Assembly (NCBI GenBank): GCA_001931875.2 | Contig: MSJH02000386.1 | Location: 1 to 26,391 of the forward strand | Source: Byssochlamys sp. IMV 00236 | Taxonomy: Eukaryota > Ascomycota > Eurotiomycetes > Eurotiales > Thermoascaceae | DNA length: 26,391 nt | Reading direction: 5' to 3' | Shown: positions 8,904-20,162 of the stretch, one piece after another | Layout: every line of letters begins with the position of its first letter | Position numbering within the stretch: the first letter of the stretch is position 1 | Notes under the pieces: generated by a model | Databases searched by the model: none | Seen by the model: only the letters and a program-made list of their open reading frames with translations | Told to the model about the DNA's origin: nothing | Position numbers and translations under genes: made by a program

Positions 8904-10282
8904 ATGCCTTCCATTGTACCCTTCTTTACGGGAGCAAAGCAGCTTACCATTGATCTAGCAGAACCTGTCATTTATCTTAGAGGCACTGCACATGATCGTT
9001 CGACACAAGTACTTCAAGGGGAAGTTAGCGTTGTCTTGACTAAACCAACGCTTGCATCACAAGTTGTCATTCGATTTGTTGGAAAATCATACATGTTATG
9101 GCCGGAAGGTAAAATTAAAGATAATATAAAGACAATATACTAATAGAATACACTCATATAGGCATTGGATCAAGAGGTTCTAAAGTATATCATGAAAAAA
9201 TCATTCATGAACAAAACGTCATTTTACAATCATTCCCTGAAAACCCTAAATCAGAAGGTGTTCTAGACGCTGGCCTTCACCGCTGGCCTTTTCAATTTTT
9301 AATCTCCAATCAGCTGGTAGAAACCATCGAAGATGAACTCGGCAAGGTCTTTTATTATTTGACAGCCACTATCCATCGAGTAGGCGTGGCTGCAACCAAG
9401 CTTCGAGCTAGACGAGATATTCTCCTCTTGCGTACACCACATTGGTCCGATGCTGCACTCACAGCCAACTCGCTTCCATCCACCTCAATCACGTCCGAAC
9501 GAAGATTAGACGTCTGCGATGCGTCCATCTGTATTGAAAAATCTAGTTGCTCGTCTGGTACCCAATTCCCCATCAGCATCTCCATTTCACCCAATATCAA
9601 GCATGTCTGTATTGAATCCATTTCGGTTCTCCTGACCGAAAAACGAGTCTATAAACTGCCCGAGTTCCAGGCCCGTCGTGTTGAATTACATGATTTCAAG
9701 GTGACACTATCCTCTGTCACGAGCTTGATCGATCCAACACTGACACATGGCATCGTTTCTCAGCTGTCATTGAAGGAAATTCATCGAGCATTAGGCGTGA
9801 AGAATGCACATATCTGTTTGGATGATGGACCTTTTCAGAATCGACTGATCTTTACCTTACCATCCTGCGTTCATCTCAGTCATGATTCGACCTATAGCGA
9901 GATCCATATCAGCCATACACTCAAGATCCATATCGAACTTACTTCCCCTGCCTTTGATGGTCAAGACATTGCACGTACCCATATTAGATTAGATACACCT
10001 ATTACTATCCTTGACTGTAGACTAAAAGAAGATTATAATACCCTACCAACATATGAAGAAGCCATCCTATCCCCCTTGATTGATGAAGAAGACGAACCCT
10101 GTAAGCCATCAGGATTCTTCATCTGCCCCTGTTATCTTGAATATAAAAAGAAGAGCAAGTGTAGCAAAAGGGATTGGATGAAGCTCAGGAGTGAACAACA
10201 TGAGACTTCCGATGTATATTACCATCAATATGATAACTCGATTCCACCTCCATCTTATGAAGACATTGAATATAAACGATAA
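8904..10282 (+). CDS. Arrestin-related trafficking adaptor (alpha-arrestin) with PY motifs
   Basis: Two exons (8904-9108 and 9162-10282; the intron has TACTAAT before its acceptor) give 441 aa. The arrestin N-fold is seen in IDLAEPVIYLRG, VLQGEVSVVLTKP and VVIRFVGKSYMLWPEG, with LDAGLHRWPFQFLI as the typical 'f.F...lP' strand. The arrestin C-fold covers about residues 170-350. Two PY motifs follow: LPTY at 363-366 and PPSY at 431-434. In yeasts, alpha-arrestins use such motifs to bring Rsp5/NEDD4-type ubiquitin ligases to plasma-membrane transporters and trigger endocytosis. Between the motifs is a short Cys/Lys-rich patch (FFICPCYLEYKKKSKC). The cargo cannot be told from sequence. It is shorter than most Ascomycete ARTs. 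Confidence 0.83.
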
Positions 10283-10736
10283 TCACATACACATTTACAT
10301 ATTATACACACATCTACATATTATATACACTTGTATTAATTACATTATAAAATTATTGCCTACACTTTAAACTTAATAAAATAACATGATATTTTTGCTA
10401 TTGCATATACTTCTTCTAAAGTGATGTACTGAATATGATGTTGAAAGGTGAAGAATGTAAATGTTTGTATAAAAACCTCTAATACTTTTCTTTTTAAGAT
10501 CCAATTTATACTAAAGTATCAAGTATCAAGCAATGAAGGGTTGCAATCTGAACATGTCGATACGGTTGAAAAGCTAAAGATGTCAACAGAAGTTGTGCAA
10601 AATATAAGACCCAATGAAGTTTACAATTCTTGGGAATTTCAAGTAGAAGAGCTTTATAAAGATGTTGTGTAAAGTAGTAACTATGAAGAGCAAATTGCAT
10701 CAAATAATCGAAAAAGAAGTATTTTTCGAGGGGTAT
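10283..10736. other. Intergenic region between arrestin and UAP1 3' ends
   Basis: The flanking genes converge here, so this holds two 3' UTRs. An open frame at 10448-10672 (plus) has no recognisable domain. The text near 10480-10499 (CTAATAC, then TTTTTAAG) resembles an intron 3' end, so a decayed exon is conceivable. I do not support a gene here. Confidence 0.5.
10375..10380 (+). terminator. Poly(A) signal of the arrestin-like gene
   Basis: A canonical AATAAA about 95 nt after the stop codon, preceded by AT-rich repeats of the type ACATATTATACAC. Assigned by motif and distance. Confidence 0.5.
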
Positions 10737-12353
10737 TTAGGTAAAACGGATCAAATCAGCCTTGGTTTCAATAATAGCAGGTGTGCTGATTGTCTTTCCA
10801 GCTACATATTCAGCAAGACCTTCACCTGAATAAGAAACCCAAGGAGAAATCTCGAACTGCAGCTTTTCAAAATCACCATCGTGCACGACCTTTCCGCCAG
10901 CAGATTCAATAAAGCGCACGTGTTGTGCAACAATATCTCTTCGGGAAGTTTCAGGACAGTCTGCGCCTGATCCAGGAGCATTCTTTAAGGGAGAGAACTC
11001 TTCTTTACGATCGACTTCGAGTACACTGAAATGTTGAGCATAAGGGAATACGTCAAAAACAAAGCATTCGAGCTTCATGCCACTATTAGACTTGGGCACG
11101 ACAACTTCACCTGTTTCCAAATCGACATACTTGATCTTCTTCTTGGCAATGTGGTATTCGAGTTGATCGGCAAAGGTAGGTACACGTTCCAAAAATTCAG
11201 TTGAGAAAAAGTGATTGGCGATATTGGCTGCACCAAAGGCAAGTGAACCATCTTCTCTGCGCTTTTCAGAGATCTCTTGTGAAATTTCGGAATATTCGAC
11301 AACACCATACTTGCCATCACGGACACAGACAACACCCACGGGTTCCTCAGGGGCGGCCTTGCTGACGACCTTGACACCACAGTCGGTTCCCTTTGAAACA
11401 GAGTAGCCGATAAAGACAGGATCGGCAACACGAGCCAAACAGTTATCGACACAGTAGCAGTGAGAGTAGAGAATGCCACGTTCCTTTAATGAGTTGATGA
11501 CACCTCTATTGACGACAGCAGCATAGATACCTCCGTTACCATCAGGGGCAATAGCCACCTTTTTTCAAAAATAAAGTTAGAAATAAGGTTCAGCCCATCT
11601 GCGTCAACAAAGAGTCTTACCTTGTCCTTTGCCTCCAAGATGATCTTACCGTCCATTGTCAAGCAAGGAAGAGTGCCTAGAAATAAAAATTTAATCACAG
11701 ATAAAAAAACAGAACTGATCTTTCTTACCTTGTTGGAAAAAGATGACGTTTTCCTTCTTAAGGCCAAAGTAGTTGTGTTGTTCAAAGAAATCGACTGTAG
11801 GTTGATGAGTGGGTCCTGAGGTCATGATGTACCAAGGAATGATACATTCAGCACCAGGCTTAGTGTATTGACGAGCAATCTCTTGCAAACGAAGAATACG
11901 TTCAGCTTGGAGCTGGAACAAGGACTTTTGGGAAGGCAAGTTGATATTGTAGCATCCCTTAGGATCGGATGAACCCAAACGCGTACCTTGACCACCAGCC
12001 ATCAAAATGACAGCGACCTTACCTTGGGCAATTTGTGTTAAACCAATCGTTTCCCATTCACGAAGCTGTTCAGGAGTAGCCTTGACGACAGAATCAAAGA
12101 TGGCTTCAGGCAATGGTTCAAGTGCGGCAGCTTGACTGAGAAGAGCGGCTTCAGCACCTTCAATAGCCTTGCGATAGATGTTATTCAATCGTTCAACATC
12201 AAGTTCAAGCAGTTGTTGAATCAGTTTAGCTTGTTGCTCGACTTCAAGAGTGTCAAAGAATTGAAAGACATGGCCTTGACCAGCTGAATCATAACGTTCT
12301 TTTAATGCTTGAAGTTCAATTTCGTTAACAGGAAGAAGTGAAGAGATGGTCAT
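10737..12353 (-). CDS. UAP1: UDP-N-acetylglucosamine pyrophosphorylase
   Basis: Three exons (12353-11729, 11676-11621, 11558-10737) give 500 aa, close to the usual 480-520. The enzyme makes UDP-GlcNAc from GlcNAc-1-phosphate and UTP. This is the last step of the hexosamine pathway and supplies chitin, protein N-glycosylation and GPI anchors in the cytosol. The nucleotide-binding motif AGGQGTRLG is at residues 119-127. Further family signatures are CIIPWYIMTSG, FGLKKENVIFFQQG, APDGNGGIYAA, VEYSEIS, ANIANHFFS, KLECFVFDVF and EFSPLKNA. An in-frame ATG lies 45 nt upstream at 12398. I chose 12353 because a TATA box sits only about 10 bp before 12398, which would put the transcription start downstream of it. 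Confidence 0.95.
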
Positions 12354-12406
12354 TGTGATGTGATGAAGAAGAAGAGAAAAGAACGAAATATCAACCACTT
12401 CATTTT

Positions 12407-12414
12407 TATTTATA
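12407..12414 (-). promoter_or_regulatory. TATA box of UAP1
   Basis: On the minus strand this reads TATAAATA, 54-61 bp upstream of the chosen UAP1 ATG. A 9-bp tandem repeat (GCAGTGAGT, about 2.5 copies at 12501-12523) lies further upstream. The promoter sits in only 230 bp between the protease stop codon and UAP1. Confidence 0.5.
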
Positions 12415-12583
12415 AACTAATTTGGTATCCCATAAATAAATAAAGTCGGTATTTAAATATATTTTTGTACACAGCAGAGCCCATCCGCGGAAAGAAAAGG
12501 GCAGTGAGTGCAGTGAGTGCAGTTTAATAATAAAAAATTTTTGTTTGTGCTACACGAATTCTATTTTTGTTTATTTACTATAA

Positions 12584-15500
12584 TTAAACCTTGAGCATAA
12601 ATTTAGGAGAGATCCATTCATCCCAGTCATGCTTATTCTTTCTATCACCAAACACCTTCAAGGCTCTTATCTTTAATTGATAAATGCCCGACTTTACTTG
12701 AGATTTATCATATTCATTTGTATCTTTGAGAGTTACATCCTTTGGAATGTAGTTTCCATTCCACTGCCAGGAATAGTATGCATTTGATGACTCAGTAAAT
12801 GTTAATGTATTTCTTTGTAACCAGATTCGATGAGGGCCAACACTATCATCAAAGGGGACATCACCTATCACCTTATTGTTCTTGATGACTTGAATCTGAA
12901 GAAGAGGAGTACCTGTCAAGAGTCGAGCTACAACGAACGGTCCACCGGTGATCTGATTTCCTTGTTTCCGTAACGTAAAGTGACCTAACTTACCCTTTTC
13001 AACAGTTGCATTACCCGAAGGATAACCAATGGCAGGGAATGGAAAACCAAAGGAATTATGAGCTGGGAGATGATCGAGAATAGGCAAGTCCTTCATGTTG
13101 CCAATCATGCCAAGATAGGGAACGCTTGCCTTAATTCCTCCTTTGGCACTTGCGATGATGTACCCGCCATAGATAGCATGTGTCGATTCCGAAAACGTAT
13201 CCGTCGGCGGTTCAAGTTGCACCGTGACGCTAGCAGATTGGCCAGGAGGAATGGTCAGCGTTCTCTTGGAAAAATGAATAGCTGAGACAGAATGGTTTCT
13301 GGAATATAAACCCACGGGCTCAGAAGGTGTGTCATTACTTTTAGCGGAATAACCTGTGGCTGTAAGAGAGGGCTGATGGCTCAATTCGATGACCAATGCA
13401 TGCTGGTCGTGGTTGTAAAACGTAATCGTCTGATGCTGCTTAAAGTGAGCCGAATCGTTGAAGCTCAGGTACGTTGGCGAAGCATGAAAGAGCCCAAGTC
13501 CTTGCATGGCCTGTGCAACGTCAACCACTCCAGCTCCTTGCCGAATAGGAGAATCACCATACTGTAGGTCGGAGATCGGTGGCCTTACTATAATAGTTTT
13601 AATAAGAAAACGTGAACGGGTACTCGTGTGAGCTTACCTTGAGTAGCGAAATTCATCAAGATATTTTTAGTCTCCTTGGGTGATAACTTCTTCTTTTCTA
13701 GTAATAAGGCTACTTGTCCCGACACAAAGGGTGCAGCCATTGAAGTTCCAGAACGAAAGCCATAAGATTTCTTGTACTGGGGAAGGGTTGAAAAGACATT
13801 GCCACCTACTCCCATAATCTCTGGTTTAAGTTCGAGTTCGTTTGTGGGCCCTAGAGTGGAGAATCCAGACACTTGGTGAAGAATATCGTTTGAGGGGGCA
13901 GGAAGGGCCACAAGGATATTGGTGAATTGTGCTTTGACTTTCTTTTCCTGGCCAAGTATAGAAAAGATACGATAACCTTCGTCATTATTAATAAACGCTA
14001 CTGGAAGCACTGCTGATGTCAGTATTTGAACTTCAGTCGTAGCATTGACCGTGTCTGAATAAAAGATGACAGCCTCTGCACCTGCTTGTTTTGCGTGCTT
14101 AATTTGGTCGAATGGGTTACAGTCGCCAAGGTGAACAAGGAGTATGCTATCTCTAAACCTGTTGCTGTCTTTCAATGACTTGCATGCATCCTGTTTTTTG
14201 TTGAACTGGGTACTAGCAGATACAATAGGCAGTTTTTTATTCAGTTTGAGAGCTAAACTCACATAGGTGCGATACGCTAACCGGATTGGTTAAGAATGTG
14301 GATGAAATTTATGTGATAAATACTTACAGATAGATAAAGTTTGCTTTGCATACACTTTTAACACGTATCCAGGGACATACTCGCTCTGGATAGATCCCAC
14401 GGCGATGACATCTTTGCCTGTTGCAGGAGAACTAGGCAGGAATATACCAGAAGTTCCGATATTACCATTGGCAGCAACAACTGAACAATAATGAAATACA
14501 TGAGCATATAACTTTTTTTTTTTTTTTTTGTTTACCATGTACGCCTTTGGAAACAATGCTACTAGCCACTCGCGACAAAGCTGTCTCTTCCCAGCCTCCA
14601 AAGGAGCCCAGTGAAAGATTGATGACGTCCATGCCGGCCTTATAAGCCATATCCATCGCTTTGATCAGAATATCGTCAGGCACTATGGCATAGTTACAGG
14701 AATAAACTCTATTCAGTAATACACAAAGGTAAACAAACTTGCTTCTCCTTGCCAATCGCTTTGACTTACCTCCACATCCCCAATGTTACACCTGGAGCAA
14801 CTCCTGTCCAATCCTAAAAATGGATGCATTATATATGGGCTCATTAACAAAGAAAAGTTCCTTACATATTTTTTGTCCTCTGCTGCAATTATGCCAGCAA
14901 CAAAAGTCCCGTGACCTGTGGCTGAAGCTAAAAACATAACAATGAATTTATGAAACAAATCATGCATCATTCCGTTTTTTACTTGAGTTGGAAGGGCAAT
15001 CATCCAATGGGTCATCGTCGGGGCGGATGGATTGTATTGTACCATTAAAGTCATTTCCAACGAGATCGTAACCATAGGCAACCTTACATCCTTTTCCAAA
15101 GCAACCACCCAAGGCAGGATGGGTATAATCCACACCTATGATAATCAATATGAGATTACAGTTGGATTGACGTATTTGTTACTTACCAGTATCAATAATG
15201 CCTACCTTGATTCCAGATCCTGTCAGCTTCAGTCTTTTGTAGGCATAATTTTCTTTTGTCAGTTGTCGAATAGTGTCCTAGGATTAACTCAGTAAAAATG
15301 GATATAAACAACATGTTAGATTTACTTTATTTTGAGGTACAAAGGAGGATAACTGTTCATGTTTAATTGCTGCTTGGACATGAGTACGTGACATGATAGG
15401 CCAAGAGTTAACAATATCTGGATGTTGCTGAATGAATCTGTTGGCTGCGTCCTTTGATTCAAACTCAAGAGAGACACCATTGAATATATCGGAATCATAT

Positions 15501-15670
15501 AAATAGCGTAATTTTATATTGTTGTCAAGGTGTTTTTTAACAAAGGTAGATGGAGGGGTCGATAATTCAAAGATGTATCCATATTCAGGTAAAGCGTGGA
15601 CAAGGGTTGAAGTAAAGAATAATAAAAGCCAAATGATGGTTTGACTTTTATTGTTTGAAAATATTTTCAT
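12584..15670 (-). CDS. Secreted subtilisin-like serine protease (S8) with I9 propeptide and PA domain
   Basis: Nine exons (15670-15326, 15277-15187, 15135-14983, 14927-14866, 14813-14770, 14708-14536, 14480-14328, 14276-13638, 13587-12584) give 887 aa with all phases consistent. Residues 1-27 form a signal peptide (hydrophobic WLLLFFTSTLVHA). An inhibitor-I9-like propeptide spans about 30-105. The catalytic triad is Asp144 (IIDTGVDYTHPALGG), His202 (TGHGTFVAGIIAAE) and Ser519 (SGTSMAAPFVSGQ), with the oxyanion Asn296 (VAANGN). The roughly 180-residue gap between Asn and Ser holds a protease-associated (PA) domain (AKQAGAEAVIFYSD). After the catalytic domain comes a beta-rich Fn3-like C-terminal half. 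This layout matches Vpr/C5a-peptidase-type S8 enzymes. Likely roles are extracellular protein breakdown or wall processing; the substrate cannot be told. A TATAAA at 15761-15766 (minus) may be its core promoter. Confidence 0.9.
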
Positions 15671-16414
15671 ATTGTTACAAAGAAAAGATAAAAAAAATAC
15701 AAAATAGAAAAATAGCTTATTTATGGATGTTCTAATAATACCCTTCTAGGGAGTTGCCTGTTTATAGAAACAAAAGGATATACTTTACAGCTAAAATTAA
15801 CGCTCAGATAATGGTTCTATGCTCAAAAAAGTTAGAATTCAGAAATCTTATTAAACAAGAAAAGCATCTGGAAATGCCATATCAACACTTGTTATTTACA
15901 ATACCTTTTGTTAGTTTACTTTATATGGCATCATGACCATCTTCTGACATAAGCCAACTTTTTCTTGATTGTAAAACTATACTTCAAGATGGACGCTAGA
16001 TTTAATTAATTGTTTCTTGGCTCTGAAAATGACGTCCTTTTCAATATGTGGACCTATCCGATAACCACGTTCTTCCTCTTACACAATACTTTTTGTGGCA
16101 TATTAACTTTTTTATTATTTGATATTATGGGCTTGATTCTTTATAAAATACATATCGTTCATGATGATTTTCATTGTGTTATGTTATTGTGACGATCTTG
16201 ACCAAAAGGAATCTGAAAGAAATAAATATAGAAACAGAGAAAAGGCAAAGACCGCATCACTGTTTATACACACTTAGACAAAATTCAAAATTTATCAGCA
16301 TATGATGGCAACACATAAAAACTAAAACGCGGTTATGCCTTCTCTACGCTTTCGTTTTCAGTTTATTCTAGCCGAGTACACAAATAAGTGAGCCATCATC
16401 TTTCATTATTCAAG

Positions 16415-16501
16415 ATGTTACACGAGATTTCTACTTCCAGTCGCACCCCGCCGTTGAAACTCGGTTGTTATGCAACTACAACCACGGCACCTATCACACA
16501 G
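16415..16501 (+). other. Candidate 5' exon of the Arf GEF gene
   Basis: An ATG opens 29 codons (MLHEISTSSRTPPLKLGCYA and on) with coding-like GC content in an AT-rich surround. It ends at CAG|GTACTG, a possible donor, and the frame then stops at once. No acceptor near 17380-17500 accepts its phase 0, so a further exon would be needed to join it to the Sec7 domain. It could also be an unrelated upstream ORF. Confidence 0.25.
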
Positions 16502-17054
16502 GTACTGTAGCAAAGTAATGTCGTCATGAAGATAGGATGATCTTTTTTGAAATAATACAAAATATCACATTTTGCCGCATATGGAGAGAATTAAGTCTTT
16601 CACAGAACTACTTTGAACTAGGCTGTACGACTACTAAGCACAAGGCTTTGCTCTGTCTCTCCCTCTCTCTTTTTGTTTTTTTCTCACTCCCTGTCTATCT
16701 TTTTCTAGCTGTAACAAAGTATTGTTTACTATCCCAGTTTGTATGACTAAGGGCTTAGAATATACACTGTATTTAGCATGACTGAAAATACTAAATCATG
16801 ATGTGATAGAATAGCCAAAATTGAGCTAGTACCGTTTGAAAGGTTTCGCTGTAATAATCACTTGATGCGCTTGTTTACATTATCCCTTTTTCTCTAAATA
16901 ATGAATAACAATGCAAGACGCAAATTTATATGAATAAAATGATCCCTGCTTAATCTAGTGCAAAAAACTTTATCCCATGTTACACGGAAGTTGGTCAATG
17001 TTTGGAGAAAGCTTTTATACTCATTTCCCTTATTTAACATAAAGCTATTTAAGA

Positions 17055-17083
17055 GGCAGGGACAGGGACAGGAACAGGGACAT
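17055..17083. repeat. Short CAGGGA tandem repeat
   Basis: About four to five units of CAGGGA with one imperfect unit (CAGGAA) lie 325 bp upstream of the Arf GEF start. It is a minor simple repeat without other visible meaning. Confidence 0.7.
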
Positions 17084-17406
17084 GTTTTAAAGTCAAGCAA
17101 CTAATGGATGACTGTGACGAGTCCCAAAGAAATGCCGCATGTATAAGCGTAGCACATATATTGTTCTATGAACAGTTCCAGCATTGTTTTCAAAAAGTGC
17201 AGATCTAAGGATGCGTTTTAAAATACCAATATACTCTATCTCTTGCAAGTATATAAGGACAACTGTTGCATAATCATGGTCGGAGTAACTTTGCGTAGAA
17301 TGGGCGAAAGCCCTTGATTTTCCAACAGTAAAAGAAAGGCGACATTTTTACGGCTGGAAGGAAAGCCCCTTAATGGAATGGCAACAGTCACATTGCTGAT
17401 ATTGAA

Positions 17407-19309
17407 ATGCGCTATCAACCTCCTCAAATCTATGCTTTTTACATGTCTTCCTTCTCTTCTTGTTATGGGAGCGTTCAAAACAACTCTTCTGAAGCTGAAT
17501 ATGCTCGGCGTATATGGGAACATGATGAAACGGTTTATAACGACTTAAGCCATATAGTCGAGTGGATAGGTAATGGAGAAGCATCTAGTCATATCATTCT
17601 TACCTACTATATGGCGTACTTTGACTTCAAAAGCGTTAAACTTGAACAAGCTTTCCGTATGCTATGTTCCAAGCTTCACCTCAGAGGAGAAACACAGCAG
17701 ATTGATCGTGTATTATATGCATTTGCGGACAGATATTTTCAATGCAATCCACAGTGTATCTTTGGCACAATTGGTAAGAACAGAAAGGAAGAAAAGAGTT
17801 TATAGATTGTATTAATAAATTCTGTCAATAGACGTAGTCTACTCCATTATTTATTCCCTTTTGCTTTTAAATACTGACCTTCATGTTGCCCAAGGTGATC
17901 ACAAAAGGATGTCTCGTACTGATTTCATTAAAAACACCATGAATGCTATTCGCACTCAGTCGAATGCCCCTACTTATGCCTCAGACAGCCTCCCTGACGA
18001 TCATCTTGCCAGTGGAATAAGCCTCTATCGTGCACCAAGTACTCACAGTAGTATCAGCTCTCGGTCTTGTATTAACGATAGCAACATTGTGTGTGCCCCA
18101 CGTTATGAATCGTACCCATCGCTTGGATCCAAGGCTTGGGATATGGAAATTATTCATCTCTTAAAGCAGATGTACGTCAATATTCGTAATAACCAGATCA
18201 GCGACCCATCTGCTTCCGTCGCAACTAGCAGTAGTACTAGCCGTATGAGTATAGTTATCAAACGTAGCGTAGGCACTCTCATGGGGAAGAATAGTCACAA
18301 TGAAGAAGACTCCATTGCTCGTCCTGCAAGTCTTTCATCCACAAATCACTGTCCATCCATCGTTTCCACACGGTCATCTATTTCCACTCAGTATCAAAGC
18401 ATTGCTTCTCATCTTCAGCACACAGAGCTTCCGAATGTATATACCAGTAATGCTCCTTATTACAAGGAAGGGATTGTCATCCGCAAACATCTACTGGAAA
18501 AGGCAAACCAAAAAGCCAAGTACCGTGATTGGAAAGAGTGCTTTATGGTCATTGACCGTAGCGAGATTCGCATGTACAAGCTGGAATCATCGAGTCAGAT
18601 CCAAAACCAACGTAGACGCAGTACTAACCGCCTTCGCAATTTCACCAGCCGCTCTTCTTCTGTATCTGATTCTGCTTCACAAGTGTCTGATTATAGCATG
18701 ACCGACGCTGTAGGAGGCGGTGATTGGTTGTCTCGTGCTCAAATGATAGGCAGCATCGACCTTAAACATGCACTTGCTAATGCACTTCCTTCGGGATACA
18801 GTCGCCAACGCCAACATGCCTTTGCTGTTCAGCAAGCGAATGGCGCTGTTCATCTATTCCAGGTTGGTTCTGCAGATCAGGTTCATGAATGGGTCTCCAC
18901 TTGTAATTACTGGGCAGCTCGTGAAAGTAAAGGCCCCTTGGCTAGTGGGGTTAGCTCTATGGAGTATGGATGGGGCCATTGTTTGAATAGAGTACATGAA
19001 CCTGTCGTTATCCATGAATGGCAGCCACCCAATCCACCAATGTTACATAGTTTGCTTGATGAAACATCACAGTTTAAAGCACTCTGCAAACATGTTGAAG
19101 AATTAAGTATTGAATTAGACGCCCACCGCGACCTTAAGCCGAGAATAGAACATCGTTTTTCAGGTACAAACTCTAAAAGCGGCACCCGTGCGATGATCAA
19201 TTGGGAAAATAAGTCTCATTACTTGTTGCACGAAATTATCAAATACCAAAATTACTGCGATTCCATTGAAAAATCACTTGAACTTCAAAACAAGGTTATG
19301 TCCTCTTGA
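17407..19309 (+). CDS. Sec7-PH Arf guanine-nucleotide exchange factor (EFA6/Yel1/Syt1-like)
   Basis: Two exons are supported, 17407-17773 and 17832-19309, giving 614 aa from the first in-frame ATG after a stop at 17371. The junction reads ATT G|AC GTA GTC and restores DVVYSIIYSLLLLNTDLHVA. The Sec7 domain starts near residue 30 (SEAEYARRIWEHD). The glutamic finger is Glu95 in LRGETQQIDRVL, followed by RYFQCNP and the LLNTDLHVA motif. A Ser-rich linker leads to a split PH domain at about 332-487 (EGIVIRKHLLEKANQKAKYR, then WKECFMVID and VHEWVSTCNYWAARES) with a Ser/Arg-rich insertion. A C-terminal coiled coil ends the protein. The Sec7-PH-coiled-coil order fits EFA6/Yel1/Syt1-type exchangers that activate Arf at the plasma membrane. 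The true N-terminus may lie further upstream. Confidence 0.8.
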
Positions 19310-20162
19310 TGATGTTTCTCCCCCATTTTTCTCCTTATTACCTGTACGTCATTTACCTTATGTTCATATTAGCCTTCTTCTTGTAAATAAAGTTACTTAC
19401 AATAAACTATTGCTTGTATCATATTTTGTACAGATTATAGTTCATATCAATGTTGTATAAGTTTGTATACAATGGACTCTAGATTCAGGAATATCCGCGA
19501 TATAGAAATACCATATTCGAAGAACTCCACAGTTCCTCCCCCCCTTTTTTTTAAAAAAATTCCTTGTATAATCTTTATTACGAAACGCCATTCGTGCCCC
19601 CAACAGGTATTTTGTAATCTAAAGTCTATTGTACGTATGATGTTAGCTTAGATATGTGATCAAAATGTTGAATAAACGTTTACAATAATTTTAAGAATAA
19701 AGTTAGTATTATCCTATAGTAACAGCTTATTTCTCTGGCATATGCCTATTTGTGCAAAAAGGATTCTCTCCTATTTACAGCATGATTTTGCCTAAAAACA
19801 AATTGCACGCCAATAAGCAGAGCATAGATTATGAACAATATGTGTTGTAAAATATATATTATTACGAGATGCTTTAGTTGAAAAGTAAGACGATCAATTA
19901 CTGAGAAACATACATAGAATAGCTCTATAAATGCTTTACTGCTTTAAATAGCTCTCCTGATCAAATATTCACTCTATCGCAATGATTTGTCTTTGTAATT
20001 ATCTCTTTCACCCCCTCTTTGTTCATTTAGTATCATACTGAAACTGATAATAGTTTTGCTTAAACAGATAGTATCTTTTGAGCTCCCCATAGACTCAACT
20101 ACTAAATGCGATGGTGAATACAGTCTAATATGTTGATAAAGTGTTTATTTTTACAGTTTATA
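19310..20162. other. Intergenic region between convergent Arf GEF and DPB2 genes
   Basis: About 850 bp of AT-rich sequence holding two 3' UTRs. A minus-strand AATAAA near 20143-20148 suits DPB2. I saw no gene, RNA gene or repeat apart from short C, T and A runs near 19535-19560. Confidence 0.55.
19386..19391 (+). terminator. Poly(A) signal of the Arf GEF gene
   Basis: AATAAA about 75 nt after the stop codon at 19309, with a second AATAAA at 19401-19406. It is assigned by motif and position. Confidence 0.5.

Larger units (their letters stand above)
15671..17406. other. Divergent intergenic region between protease and Arf GEF
   Basis: About 1.7 kb that holds the protease promoter and the unresolved 5' part of the Arf GEF gene. 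Open frames at 15754-15936 and 16010-16192 (plus) show no recognisable domain. A pyrimidine-rich tract at about 16649-16710 ends in TTTCTAG and looks like an intron acceptor. A candidate upstream exon (16415-16501) and a short CAGGGA repeat are listed separately. Confidence 0.5.

Noticed and set aside
12354..12398. Upstream in-frame ATG of UAP1 at 12398
   Set aside because: A TATA box at 12407-12414 lies almost on it, so the mRNA should start further downstream, and homologues begin near the 12353 ATG.
15754..16192. Two short plus-strand open frames between protease and Arf GEF
   Set aside because: No domain, no promoter or splice support, hydrophobic AT-rich composition as expected from random AT-rich DNA.
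17055..17083. CAGGGA repeat as internal telomere sequence
   Set aside because: The unit does not match TTAGGG-type fungal telomere repeats and the array is very short.
17236..17584. Minus-strand open frames opposite the Sec7 exon
   Set aside because: They are antisense to a well-supported Sec7 domain and have no family match that I recognise.
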